Source of the DNA: Thermoanaerobaculales bacterium
GTDB lineage: Bacteria; Acidobacteriota; Thermoanaerobaculia; Thermoanaerobaculales; Sulfomarinibacteraceae
Assembly (NCBI GenBank): GCA_025456385.1
Contig: JALOKS010000002.1
Span: 1-35,681 of the forward strand
Direction: 5' to 3'
Length of the DNA: 35,681 nucleotides
Shown piece by piece: positions 15,253 to 23,154 of the stretch. The notes under the pieces were generated by a model that was given only the letters and a program-made list of their open reading frames with translations, was not told the origin of the DNA and made no database searches. Positions within the stretch are counted from its first letter, which is position 1; every line of letters starts with the position of its first letter. The position numbers and the translations under genes were made by a program.

Positions 15253-17781
15253 TCAGGGACATAGGGCCTCCAGGTCGGCGCACAGCTCGCGGGTGTCGAC
15301 ATAGCGCCGCGCGGGCTCCTTCTCGAGACAGCGCAGGATGATCCGGGCGAGCTCGGCGTCGAGGTCGGGGGCGAGGTCGCGCGGGTCGGGCGGCGGCGTG
15401 GCAAGGTGCGCGTCGATCACGTCGCCGGTGTTGAAGGGCGGGCGGCCGGTCGCGAGGTGGAAGGCGGTGGCGCCGAAGGCGTAGACGTCGGTGGCGGGTG
15501 TCGGCGGCTCGCCGCGGATCTGCTCGGGCGCCATGTAGTACGGCGTTCCGCAGACCGTCGCCGCCTCACCCTCGCTGTGGTCGAGGCGGGCGGCGATCCC
15601 GAAGTCGAGGATCTTCACCTCGTTGTCGGGGGTGACCAGGATGTTGCCGGGCTTGAGGTCGCGGTGGATCACGTGCCGCTCGTGGGCGAAGGCGATCCCC
15701 TCCGCCACCCGGTGGAGGAGCGGGACGAGGTTGGCGCGCACCCGCGCCGGCTCGCTCTTGAGGAGCTTGTCGAGAGCGGCGCCGGGCACGTACTCCATGG
15801 CGATGAAGTAGCCGTCGAAGCCGGTCTCGAAGTCGTGGATGGTGACGATCGCCGGGTGGTTGAGGGTGGCGGCCGCGCGCGCCTCCTGGCCGAGGCGCGC
15901 GGCCTCCTCGGAGGAGGTCGTCCGCAGGACCTTGATGGCCACCTCGCGCTCGAGGCGGGTGTCGCGGGCCTTGTAGACCACGCCCATCCCGCCGCGGCCG
16001 AGCTCGGTCAGGATCTCGTAGCGCTGCTGCGCGGCCTGGGCGGCGGCGGTCGCCTCGGCCTCGCGGGCGGCGGCGGGCGACCGCACGCCCGAGGCCGCCA
16101 CGATGCGGGCGCGCAGTCGCCGCGCGGCGTCGCTGGAGAAGTCGAAGGCGAGGACCCTCTCCACCTGGGCGAGCGCCGCGGCGTGCTCGCCCGCCTCGGC
16201 GAGCTCCTCGGCGAGCGCGATGGCCGGGCCGAGGCGACCGGGTTGGAGCGCGACCCCGATGACGGCGCGCTGCAGGACGGCGATGGCCACCGCGTGCGAG
16301 CGGTGCTGCTTCGCCCAGTCGGCCAGGCTGAGAACCACATGGGGGATGTCCGGGACCGGGCCGGGGTAGCTCTGCAGCACCTCGCAGGCCTCTCCGGGCA
16401 TGTTGGCCCGGTGCAGCACCACGAGGGCGTCCTGGAGGTAGCCGAGGCGGGCCATGCAGTGGGCGCTGCGGTGGGTGTTGCCGAGGCCGCGGTAGAGCTG
16501 GAGGGCGCGCTCGTCCTCTCCGGCGCGCTCGGCGCAGCGGGCCGCGGCTTCGATGTCCCCGGCGAGCTCGTGCATGTCGCTCGCCTCGCCCCAGCGGTTG
16601 AGGCGCTCGAGGATGCCCGCCGCCTCCGGCCACAGCTGCGCGTTGACCGCGAGCTCGGCGGCGCCCTCGAGCTCGTTGTGGGCGACGAGCTTGGCGACCG
16701 CCTCGGCGGCACGTCCCGAGGCCCCGAGGACCTCGACCATCTCCTGGCGCAGCCCGAGCTCGGCGAGGACCGGAACCAGGACCTCCTCCTCGCGCTCGAT
16801 CTGGGCCCGCAGGCGGCGGGCCTCCGGAGACTCCGGCCCGCGCTTCTGCTCGCTGGCCGCCAGCTGATCGCGCAGCAGTGCGAGCTGGCGCACCCGCAGG
16901 CGCGCCGCCTCCTGGTGGTGGCCCGCCTCCGACTCGGCGGCCGCCGCGTCGCGCATCATGCCCGTGCGGCGGAAGATCTCGGCCGCGCGCCCGTGCTCGC
17001 CCGCCTTCCGCCAGGCGAGAGCCGCGGCCTGCCAGTTGCCCTCGATCTCGTGCAGCCGCGCCAGCGCGCGGTGGTCGCCTTTGTGCTCGACGGCGCGCCG
17101 GGCCGCGGGCAGCGACGGGTGCGAGGCGCTCAGGCGGCCCTCCTCGAGAGCGATCAGGGCGGCGCCGGCCGCACGCTGCGGCTCGCCGGCCCGCAGCCAC
17201 ACCTCGACCGCCTCGTCGTAGCGCCCGCGGCTGGTCAGCCACTCGGCGAGGTCGCGGTCGCAGCGGAGGGCGGCCGCGACGTCGCCGCTGCGCCGCAGCA
17301 GCCGCGAGGCCTCGGCGAGGTTGTGGCCGCCCGCCCGCCGCAGGAGCTCCGCCGCCTCGTGCTCGTCGCCGAGGCGCAGGGCGACGCGGGCAGCGTCCTG
17401 CCAGGCGCGTGCCTTTCGGAACAGGGCGAGGGCGGCCTTGAGCTTGCCCTCCTTGAACTGGATCTCGGCCGCGCCGCGGTAGTCGCCGCGGGCGACCAGC
17501 GTGCGCACGAGGCGCTGCTCGGGGGTCGCCGTGAGGAGGAGCTGGTACAGGCCCCAGACGATCAGGGCTCCGGCGACCGCGTTGGCCGCCACGGTCACCG
17601 CCGGCTGGGCGATGAGGGCCACCAGGGGGTTGTGGGCGAGGCCCTCGAGGCGCAGCGCAGCGGCCACCCAGGGCAGGTTGAAGGCGGCCGCGAGGACGAG
17701 GCCGCCGATGAATGCGCTCAGCGCCCGCGTGACGCGCGCAGACCCGACCATGAGCAGCACGAGGCAGCTGAGCGGCTCCAT
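15253..17781 (-). CDS. Membrane-anchored helical-repeat protein with C-terminal Ser/Thr kinase
   Basis: 842 residues. Hydrophobic segments at about 17-45 and 52-85 anchor it. Residues about 90-560 are TPR/SEL1-like helical repeats rich in Ala, Leu, Arg and Glu (RGDYRGAAEIQFKEGKLKAA and many similar units). Residues 587-842 are a complete Hanks-type kinase: glycine loop GRGGMGVVYKA, VAIK with Lys617, HRDLKPGN with Asp708, DFG with Asp726, and APE. The usual bacterial layout is kinase first, then membrane, then sensor; here the membrane anchor and repeats precede the kinase, and the repeats are probably cytoplasmic. A TAGAAT hexamer lies 8 nt before the ATG with little room for a ribosome binding site. 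Targets are unknown; the adjacent exosortase genes are candidates only by position. Confidence 0.88.
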   Translation of the reverse strand: MEPLSCLVLLMVGSARVTRALSAFIGGLVLAAAFNLPWVAAALRLEGLAHNPLVALIAQPAVTVAANAVAGALIVWGLYQLLLTATPEQRLVRTLVARGDYRGAAEIQFKEGKLKAALALFRKARAWQDAARVALRLGDEHEAAELLRRAGGHNLAEASRLLRRSGDVAAALRCDRDLAEWLTSRGRYDEAVEVWLRAGEPQRAAGAALIALEEGRLSASHPSLPAARRAVEHKGDHRALARLHEIEGNWQAAALAWRKAGEHGRAAEIFRRTGMMRDAAAAESEAGHHQEAARLRVRQLALLRDQLAASEQKRGPESPEARRLRAQIEREEEVLVPVLAELGLRQEMVEVLGASGRAAEAVAKLVAHNELEGAAELAVNAQLWPEAAGILERLNRWGEASDMHELAGDIEAAARCAERAGEDERALQLYRGLGNTHRSAHCMARLGYLQDALVVLHRANMPGEACEVLQSYPGPVPDIPHVVLSLADWAKQHRSHAVAIAVLQRAVIGVALQPGRLGPAIALAEELAEAGEHAAALAQVERVLAFDFSSDAARRLRARIVAASGVRSPAAAREAEATAAAQAAQQRYEILTELGRGGMGVVYKARDTRLEREVAIKVLRTTSSEEAARLGQEARAAATLNHPAIVTIHDFETGFDGYFIAMEYVPGAALDKLLKSEPARVRANLVPLLHRVAEGIAFAHERHVIHRDLKPGNILVTPDNEVKILDFGIAARLDHSEGEAATVCGTPYYMAPEQIRGEPPTPATDVYAFGATAFHLATGRPPFNTGDVIDAHLATPPPDPRDLAPDLDAELARIILRCLEKEPARRYVDTRELCADLEALCP

Positions 17782-17789
17782 CCGCCCTC

Positions 17790-17795
17790 ATTCTA
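17790..17795 (-). promoter_or_regulatory. -10-like hexamer of the kinase gene
   Basis: TAGAAT on the minus strand, 8 nt before the ATG. It implies a leaderless or nearly leaderless transcript. There is no convincing -35. Confidence 0.4.
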
Positions 17796-17888
17796 GCAGC
17801 GGGGTGCGGTTGAAATTTAATGGGATCTCGCTCATATTTCGGTCTGGCGCGATGGGTCGTCGACCTCGGTGGCGGCTCGGGAGGCGAT

Positions 17889-18917
17889 GTGGCTGTCGAC
17901 TACTACAGGGTTCTCGGTGTCGACCGCTCGGCCGACGCGGCCGAGATCAAGAAGGCCTATCGCAAGCTGGCGCGCAAGCACCACCCCGACGTCAACCCCG
18001 ACAACCCGGAGGCGGAGAAGCGGTTCAAGGAGATCCAGGAGGCCTATGCCGTTCTCTCCGACCCCGACAAGCGCCGCCAGTACGACACCTTCGGCCGGGT
18101 CGACGGGGCGCCGGACGCGGGCTTCGACCCCTTCCGGCGGACGGGCTCGTCGTGGCGGAACGCGGGCGGCGGCTTCCGGGTCGACGTCTCGGACTTCGGA
18201 GCGCCGGGCGGCGGCTTCCAGGATCTCGGCGACCTCTTCGGCGACCTCTTCGGCGGCCGGCGCGCGGCGCGTGCCGCCGGGCCGCGGCAGGGCGCCGACC
18301 AGGAGGTGGAGGTCGAGGTTCCCTTCCAGGAGGCGGTCCGCGGGACCACGGTCACGATTCCGGTCCAGCGGCAGGTGCAGTGCGGCACCTGCGGCGGCGA
18401 CGGCACCACCGACGGGCGGGCCTGCCCGGGCTGCCGCGGCTCGGGCGTGGTGGTCTCGACCGAACGGTTGCGGGTCAAGGTGCCGGAGGGCGTCGCCGAC
18501 GGCCAGCGGGTGCGGGTGGCGGGCAAGGGGACGGAGGGCCGCGGCGGGGCCGGCGCCGGCGACCTCTTCGTCCGGGTGAAGGTGCGGCCGCACCGCTTCT
18601 TCACCCGCCAGGGGGATGACGTCCACACCACGGTCCCGGTCACCTTCAGCGAGGCCTACCGCGGCGCCGAGATCGAGGTCGGCACCATCCACGGCCCGGT
18701 GCGGGCCAAGGTGCCGCCCGGCACGAGCTCGGGCCGGACCTTCCGCCTGCGCGGCAAGGGCATCCGCAACACCCGGACCCGGGCCTACGGCGACCACCTC
18801 TACACGGTGCAGATCGTCGTTCCGAAGGTGATGTCGCCGGCCGGCGAGGAGGCCGCGCGCGCCGTCGCCGAGCTCTACCAGTCCAACCCCAGGGAGGACC
18901 TGCCGACCGGTCTCTGA
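17889..18917 (+). CDS. DnaJ-type Hsp40 co-chaperone with two-motif zinc finger
   Basis: 342 residues from GTG 17889, preceded by GGGAGG at 4 nt; the track start at 17820 has no such site. J-domain about 2-66 with the HPD tripeptide (KHHPDVNPD) that stimulates DnaK ATPase; Gly/Phe-rich region about 75-125 ([17 protein letters not shown]); then a cysteine region and the two C-terminal client-binding beta-domains. Classical DnaJ has four CxxCxGxG motifs; this one has only two, CGTCGGDG and CPGCRGSG, enough for a single zinc site. It is therefore between type A and CbpA-like type B. dnaK, grpE and hrcA are not adjacent and I see no CIRCE element. It is transcribed divergently from the kinase gene. 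Confidence 0.9.
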   Translation: MAVDYYRVLGVDRSADAAEIKKAYRKLARKHHPDVNPDNPEAEKRFKEIQEAYAVLSDPDKRRQYDTFGRVDGAPDAGFDPFRRTGSSWRNAGGGFRVDVSDFGAPGGGFQDLGDLFGDLFGGRRAARAAGPRQGADQEVEVEVPFQEAVRGTTVTIPVQRQVQCGTCGGDGTTDGRACPGCRGSGVVVSTERLRVKVPEGVADGQRVRVAGKGTEGRGGAGAGDLFVRVKVRPHRFFTRQGDDVHTTVPVTFSEAYRGAEIEVGTIHGPVRAKVPPGTSSGRTFRLRGKGIRNTRTRAYGDHLYTVQIVVPKVMSPAGEEAARAVAELYQSNPREDLPTGL

Positions 18918-18918
18918 A

Positions 18919-19028
18919 TCCGGAATTCAGAATTCGGAATTCGGAATTCGGGAATGGGGATTGCGGCATCAGGAATTCCCCGCTCCACGTCACCGGGCGG
19001 GTGGGTGGCATTCCGAATTCCGAAATCG
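18919..19028. repeat. Intergenic word-repeat element C (GAATTCG words, inverted)
   Basis: Sits between convergent dnaJ-type and def genes. The left arm repeats GGAATTC/GAATTCG (18920-18952). The right arm is ATTCCGAATTCCGAAAT (19011-19027). CGGAATTCGGAAT is a perfect 13-bp inverted match between the arms. The core CCGGGCGGGTGGGTGGCA (18993-19010) directly abuts the right arm. It could act as a bidirectional terminator. Confidence 0.8.
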
Positions 19029-19035
19029 TCATTCT

Positions 19036-19560
19036 CTACGGTGTCGCGGCCCAGACCCCGAGCTTCCGCATCCTGCTCACGCGGCGCAGGAAGAGCTGCC
19101 GTTTGACCCCCCGCAGGTGGTGGACGAGGAGCACGCCGTCGAGGTGGTCGATCTCGTGGCAGACGGCCTGCGCGAGCAGGCCGTCGGCGGCGAGCTCCCG
19201 CCAGCGCCCGCCTTCGTCCTGGGCGCGGACGGTGAGGGCTGTCGGTCGCGCGATGGTCGTGAAGAGGCCCGGGAAGGACAGACAGCCCTCCTCGAGCTGC
19301 TGACGGCCCTGGCTGCGGACGACGGTGGGGTTCGCGAGCACGATGCCGGCGCCCTCCTCCCGCCCCACCGACAGGTCGATCACGGCGAGCCGGAGGTTGA
19401 CCCCGATCTGCGGGGCGGCGAGACCGAGCCCGGGAGCCCGCCGCGCGGACTCGAAGAGCTCCGCGACGAGGCTCTGCAGCCGGTCGCCGAAGTCCTCGAC
19501 CGGGTCATTGGGCGCCTCGAGCCGCGGGTCGCCGTAGACCAGGATCGGCCGCAGGCTCAC
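19036..19560 (-). CDS. def: Peptide deformylase
   Basis: Metalloenzyme that removes the formyl group from the N-terminal methionine of nascent proteins. The 174-residue product begins at a GTG that overlaps the stop of the upstream gene (GTGA). The three PDF motifs are present: GLGLAAPQIGV (motif I), EEGCLSFPG with the metal-binding Cys (motif II), and CHEIDHLDG, the HExxH motif III, in which the usual preceding Gln is followed by AVC (QAVCHEIDH). This fits a type I enzyme. No methionyl-tRNA formyltransferase gene (fmt), its common neighbour, is visible; instead it ends a convoy with a cyclic-nucleotide-domain protein and an amidohydrolase. Confidence 0.95.
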   Translation of the reverse strand: MSLRPILVYGDPRLEAPNDPVEDFGDRLQSLVAELFESARRAPGLGLAAPQIGVNLRLAVIDLSVGREEGAGIVLANPTVVRSQGRQQLEEGCLSFPGLFTTIARPTALTVRAQDEGGRWRELAADGLLAQAVCHEIDHLDGVLLVHHLRGVKRQLFLRRVSRMRKLGVWAATP

Positions 19561-20423
19561 GCCCCGCTCCCCCTGGCCGCGGGCGGCCTGCCCTTCCCCC
19601 GCAGGCGCCGGATCACCGCTTCGACCGCCTGGTGGGCGCGCTGCCGGCAGAAGTCGTCGAGGGTCGTCAGCACCTCGGGGTGCTCCCGCGCGATCTCGTC
19701 GACCGCGGCGCGGTCGAGCTCGATGGCCGAGACCTTGGTGCCGGCGGTGATGGTGGCGGTGCGCGGCTTGCCGGTGAGCAGCGAGACCTCGCCGAAGAAG
19801 TCGCCGGGGCCGAGCTCGGCCAGCGGCAGGTTGGCGCCGTCCTCTGCGCGGGTGAAGACCTTCACCGTGCCGCCGACGATGAGGAAGAGACTCGCCCCCG
19901 GCTCGCCCTCGGTGACGATGATGTCGCCCTCGTCGTAGGAGCGCAGCTTCGTCGAGGCGAGGATCTGCACCAGGGTCTCGCGCTCGAAGGAGGCGAAGAG
20001 GGAGGAGGCCTGGAGCTCCTTGAGCTCCTCGGTGTCATCCGACGCCTGCTCGGTCAGGGCGGTTCCGGCCTTGCGGCGCCGCTCGGCGGCGATCGTGCTC
20101 TGCTGGTTCTCCTCGATCAGACGCGCGAGCTCCGCGTGCACTTCCTGCGCCGGGTCGAGGCGGAGGATCTTCTTGTAGATGGCGATCGCGCGGGCGTAGA
20201 AGCCGTCCCGAGCCTGCGCCTCGGCGATGCCGTAGAGGACGTGGACAGCGCGCGTACGGTCCCCCTTGAGCTCGAGGACGTCGGCCTGGCGCAGGCGCAG
20301 GTTGAGCTGGTCGGGGTTGCGACGCAGCTCGGCGGTGATGGCCGCGAGGGCCTTGTCGTACTCCTTGGCGGCCAGGAGGTGCTCGAGGCCGTCGATCGCG
20401 ACGCGCTTGCTTCCGAGCTTCAT
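19557..20423 (-). CDS. TPR and cyclic-nucleotide-binding domain protein without HTH
   Basis: 288 residues. The N-terminal part (about 10-110) is a TPR-like helical region (LLAAKEYDKALAAITAELRRNPDQLNLR; AIAIYKKILRLDPAQ). Residues about 140-260 form a CRP-type cyclic-nucleotide-binding beta-roll: LRSYDEGDIIVTEGEPGASLFLIVGGTVKVF and the phosphate-binding cassette GDFFGEVSLLTGKPRTATI, which keeps the Glu and Arg that contact ligand. No DNA-binding domain follows; the protein ends in a basic tail. It is therefore a ligand-responsive adaptor rather than a CRP-like transcription factor. Similar TPR-cNBD proteins occur in Myxococcota and Acidobacteriota, with unknown roles. It overlaps the amidohydrolase stop (ATGA) and the def start (GTGA). 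Confidence 0.8.
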   Translation of the reverse strand: MKLGSKRVAIDGLEHLLAAKEYDKALAAITAELRRNPDQLNLRLRQADVLELKGDRTRAVHVLYGIAEAQARDGFYARAIAIYKKILRLDPAQEVHAELARLIEENQQSTIAAERRRKAGTALTEQASDDTEELKELQASSLFASFERETLVQILASTKLRSYDEGDIIVTEGEPGASLFLIVGGTVKVFTRAEDGANLPLAELGPGDFFGEVSLLTGKPRTATITAGTKVSAIELDRAAVDEIAREHPEVLTTLDDFCRQRAHQAVEAVIRRLRGKGRPPAARGSGA

Positions 20424-21772
20424 GCCCGCTCCTCCATCCGTCGCCGGGTCGCCTCCCAGGCGTCGCCGACGCGCTGCGCGAGCGCCACCGGGTCGGCGGC
20501 GACGAGCGTGCCGTCGACGACCAGCGGCCTCCCCGCGACGAGCACGTGGCGCACCATCTGGGCGCTGCCGCCGAACACGATGCGCGACGCGGGGTCCCCC
20601 GCCGGCAGCATCGACCAGTCTTCGAGATCAACCACCACGAGGTCGGCCGCCTTCCCGGCCTCGAGGGTGCCGATCTCGTGCCCGAGGTGCAGCGCCGCCG
20701 CGCCGTCGCGGGTCGCCATGGCGAGCACCCGCCAGGGGTCGATCGCCGCCGGGCCGTGGCGCAGTGCCGGCAGGGTCGCGGCGAGCGCCATCTCGTGAAA
20801 CACCGACAGGCGGTTGTTGCAGGGGGGGCCGTCGGCCCCGAGCGCGACCCGGACCCCGGCGGCGAGCAGGGCGGGCACGTCGGCGATACCCGAGCCGAGC
20901 TTGAGGTTGGCGCCGGGGCAGTGGCAGATGGTGGTCCCGGTCGCCGCCAGCAGCTCGCGGTCACCCGGCTCGAGGTGGATGCCGTGGGCGAGAACCACGT
21001 CCCCGCCGGTCAGGCCGCAGCGGTCCAGGTAGCTGATGTTGCCGCAGCCCGTGAGGCCGCGCACCGCCTCGACCTCGGCGCGGCTCTCGGCGGCGTGGGT
21101 GGCGAGCAGCCAGCCCCTGCCGCGGGCGAGCGCGACGCAGCCCGCGAGCAGCTCCGGCGTGCACGAGAGCGCGAAGCGCGGCGCCACCACGTAGCTCAGC
21201 CGCCCGTCCGCGGCGCCGTGCCAGCGGTCGCCGAGCTCGGCCGCTTCGGCGAGCGAGCGATCCCGGTCCTCGAGCAGGGCCGCCGGTGTCCCCTCGCCGA
21301 GGTCCATGTGGGTCTTGCCGGAGCAGAGGCGGACGCCGAGCCGGGCGGCCGCCCGGAAGACCCGCTCGTGATCGTGGGTGGTGCCGAAGTCGAGGGCCGC
21401 GGTGGTGCCGCCGCAGAGCAGCTCGGCGATGCCCAGCTCGGCCGCAGCCTCGACGGCGTCGCCGTCGAGCGCCGCCTCGTAGGGCAGGGTGCGCAGGCGC
21501 AGCCAGTCGAGCAGCTCGAGGCCCTCGGCCTGGTGGCGGAGCAGCGACTGCACGACGTGGACATGGCCCTGGACGAAGCCGGGCAGTACCGCGGCCCCGC
21601 CTGCGTCGAGCACCCGCCGGCCGGCCGCCGCCTCGGCGTCGAGCTTTCCGACGGCCTCGATGCGGCCGCCGCGAACCGCGACGTCACCGACGAAGAACTC
21701 GCGGTCCCGGGCCATCGGGACCACCAGCCCGCCGCGGATGAGAAGCGCGTCGTCGTGCTGCCGCGTCGTCAT
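20420..21772 (-). CDS. Amidohydrolase of the MTA/SAH/5'-deoxyadenosine deaminase group
   Basis: 450 residues from the ATG at 21772 (MTTRQHDDALLIRGG); the track start at 22072 runs into the neighbour gene. It is a metal-dependent amidohydrolase of the TrzA/AtzB/MtaD group: PGFVQGHVHVVQS with His70 and His72, ATHAAES with His226 and Glu229, AHGIHL with His263, and GADGPPCNN with Asp314. All metal and catalytic positions are present. GADGPPCNNRLSVFHEM resembles SAH/5'-deoxyadenosine deaminases, so an aminopurine nucleoside salvage role is my best guess; guanine or aminofutalosine deaminase are alternatives I cannot exclude. A TACAAT lies 12 nt before the ATG. It leads the convoy to the cNBD protein and def. 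Confidence 0.8.
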   Translation of the reverse strand: MTTRQHDDALLIRGGLVVPMARDREFFVGDVAVRGGRIEAVGKLDAEAAAGRRVLDAGGAAVLPGFVQGHVHVVQSLLRHQAEGLELLDWLRLRTLPYEAALDGDAVEAAAELGIAELLCGGTTAALDFGTTHDHERVFRAAARLGVRLCSGKTHMDLGEGTPAALLEDRDRSLAEAAELGDRWHGAADGRLSYVVAPRFALSCTPELLAGCVALARGRGWLLATHAAESRAEVEAVRGLTGCGNISYLDRCGLTGGDVVLAHGIHLEPGDRELLAATGTTICHCPGANLKLGSGIADVPALLAAGVRVALGADGPPCNNRLSVFHEMALAATLPALRHGPAAIDPWRVLAMATRDGAAALHLGHEIGTLEAGKAADLVVVDLEDWSMLPAGDPASRIVFGGSAQMVRHVLVAGRPLVVDGTLVAADPVALAQRVGDAWEATRRRMEERA

Positions 21773-21784
21773 GGTCTGGCCACG

Positions 21785-21790
21785 ATTGTA
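21785..21790 (-). promoter_or_regulatory. -10-like hexamer of the amidohydrolase gene
   Basis: TACAAT on the minus strand, 12 nt before the ATG. The predicted leader is only about 5 nt and lacks a Shine-Dalgarno sequence. Confidence 0.4.
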
Positions 21791-21846
21791 GCCCGCATCG
21801 CTCGCGAGATCCGTCGCGGGAGCCGCCAGGGACGAGTGCGGCCGAG

Positions 21847-22572
21847 CTACCGCGGAGGCTGCGTCCCGGCCTTGAAGGCGGCGAGGGTGTCGCCGATCAG
21901 CCGGGCGGCCTCGTCGACGGTGTCGACGAGCGTCGGCAGGCGGAGGTCCTCGGCCTCGACGTAGCCGTGCGCGAGGGCCTCGCTCTCGAACCAGCTCCGG
22001 AGGCCGCGCCAGAACCGTCCGTAGAGCAGGAAGGGGGTCGGCGGCAGGTGGCGGACCTGCAGCAGCTGCCACACCATCATGGCCTCGAGGGTCGAGCCGA
22101 GACCCCCGGGGAAGACGACGAAGGCGGAGGACAGGCGCACGAAGTGGTGCAGCCGGGAGAAGAAGGTGCGGTGGCGGTAGACCTGCTCGACGAAGGGTGT
22201 CGTGCCGTCGTCGCTGACCAGGCGCACCGGGAGATCGCCACCGGCGGTCCCCGCCAGCCCGCCCCCGGATGCGCCCTGGTCCACCGCGTGCATGAGCCCG
22301 CCGCCGCCGCCGCTGACGATCTCGCAGCCGGCAGCGGCGAGCCGTGCGGCCAGCTCCCGCGCCTCGGCGAAGAGGGGATCCGAGGCGGCGATCCGGCCGG
22401 AGCCGAAGATCGAGACCCGGAAGCGCTCCAGGTTGCGGGGCTGCAGGCGCTCGAGCGACTCGATCGTCTCCCAGAGCTGGGCGACCGAACGGTCGATGAT
22501 CTGCACGATGTCGACTGCGGAGTCGTCGCGGCGACCGTGGTCGGCGCGCGGCGCCTCGTCGCCGCCGATCAC
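21847..22572 (-). CDS. LOG-family (Rossmann-fold nucleotide-binding) protein
   Basis: 241 residues from a GTG that overlaps the upstream stop (GTGA). The Lonely-Guy/TIGR00730-type fold is clear: VSIFGSGRIAASDPLFAEARELAARLAAAGCEIVSGGGGGLMHA at residues 53-95 and FVVFPGGLGSTLEAM at 151-165. The second is a variant of PGGxGTxxE with Ser for Thr and with catalytic Glu163 retained. An Arg-rich stretch, YRHRTFFSRLHHFVR, precedes it. Studied LOG proteins release the base from nucleoside 5'-monophosphates; many bacterial members are annotated wrongly as lysine decarboxylase. The partner upstream is a P-loop kinase, so the two may act on the same nucleotide-type substrate. Confidence 0.78.
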   Translation of the reverse strand: MIGGDEAPRADHGRRDDSAVDIVQIIDRSVAQLWETIESLERLQPRNLERFRVSIFGSGRIAASDPLFAEARELAARLAAAGCEIVSGGGGGLMHAVDQGASGGGLAGTAGGDLPVRLVSDDGTTPFVEQVYRHRTFFSRLHHFVRLSSAFVVFPGGLGSTLEAMMVWQLLQVRHLPPTPFLLYGRFWRGLRSWFESEALAHGYVEAEDLRLPTLVDTVDEAARLIGDTLAAFKAGTQPPR

Positions 22573-23135
22573 CGGCCGCCCTCGTCGGCGAACAGCGGCA
22601 GGGTCGGCTCGAGCGCCGGCAGCAGGCGCTCGACGATGACGCCGCACCAGCCGTCGCGGGCCGCGGCGTCCAGGCGCAGCGGCGTCAGGCCGCGGGCGGC
22701 GACCATGCCGTCGAGGAGGGTCTCGATGGTCTCCTGAAAGGCGGGGTCCACTGCGCGGACCCCGTCGAAGGCCGGGCGCTCCGAGATCGGCACGGACACC
22801 AGCAGGTGGTAGGTCGGCAGCCAGTAGTCGAGGAACCGCTCCCACGAGCGGATCGTGCCCGCGGCCTGCACCAGGTAGCAGTAGTTGTCGAGGACGGAGC
22901 GGTCGCAGAGCACGATCTCGTGGCTCGCGGTGGCCTCGATCTCCCACGCGATCTGGGTGTGGAGGATCCACTCCTGAGCGGCGACGGTGGTGCTCTGGTT
23001 GATCGGCAGCGGGCAGCGGCGGGCGACCTCCCGCACCATCTCGAGGTCGGCGTTGCGCCGCTTCAGGGCCGCAGCGAGCTCGAAGCACAGGGTCGTCTTG
23101 CCGACGCCGTGGCTGCCGATGAGGGCGATCTTCAT
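22569..23135 (-). CDS. NadR-like P-loop kinase/ATPase
   Basis: 188 residues. Walker A is GSHGVGKTT at residues 8-16. The central CDRSVLDNYCYL (77-88) has the DRS/DxS pattern of NadR-type and deoxynucleoside-kinase-like proteins, and EVARRCPLPINQSTTVAAQEWILHTQ resembles the AAA_28 (NadR/Ttd14) family. This suggests phosphorylation of a nucleoside or small metabolite; in NadR it is ribosylnicotinamide. The substrate cannot be read from the sequence. TAAGAT lies 9 nt before the ATG, again without an obvious ribosome binding site. Its stop overlaps the LOG-family start, so the two products are probably made together. Confidence 0.72.
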   Translation of the reverse strand: MKIALIGSHGVGKTTLCFELAAALKRRNADLEMVREVARRCPLPINQSTTVAAQEWILHTQIAWEIEATASHEIVLCDRSVLDNYCYLVQAAGTIRSWERFLDYWLPTYHLLVSVPISERPAFDGVRAVDPAFQETIETLLDGMVAARGLTPLRLDAAARDGWCGVIVERLLPALEPTLPLFADEGGR

Positions 23136-23144
23136 CGAACGACC

Positions 23145-23150
23145 ATCTTA
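23145..23150 (-). promoter_or_regulatory. -10-like hexamer of the NadR-like gene
   Basis: TAAGAT on the minus strand, 9 nt before the ATG. It fits the same near-leaderless pattern as the kinase and amidohydrolase genes. Confidence 0.35.
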
Positions 23151-23154
23151 GCGG

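Noticed and set aside
17796-17888. CIRCE element before the DnaJ gene
   Set aside because: No TTAGCACTC-N9-GAGTGCTAA-like inverted repeat is present.
18919-19028. Insertion sequence ends from the GAATTC inverted repeats
   Set aside because: No transposase, no target duplication, and the interior is too short; the pattern recurs with different words elsewhere.
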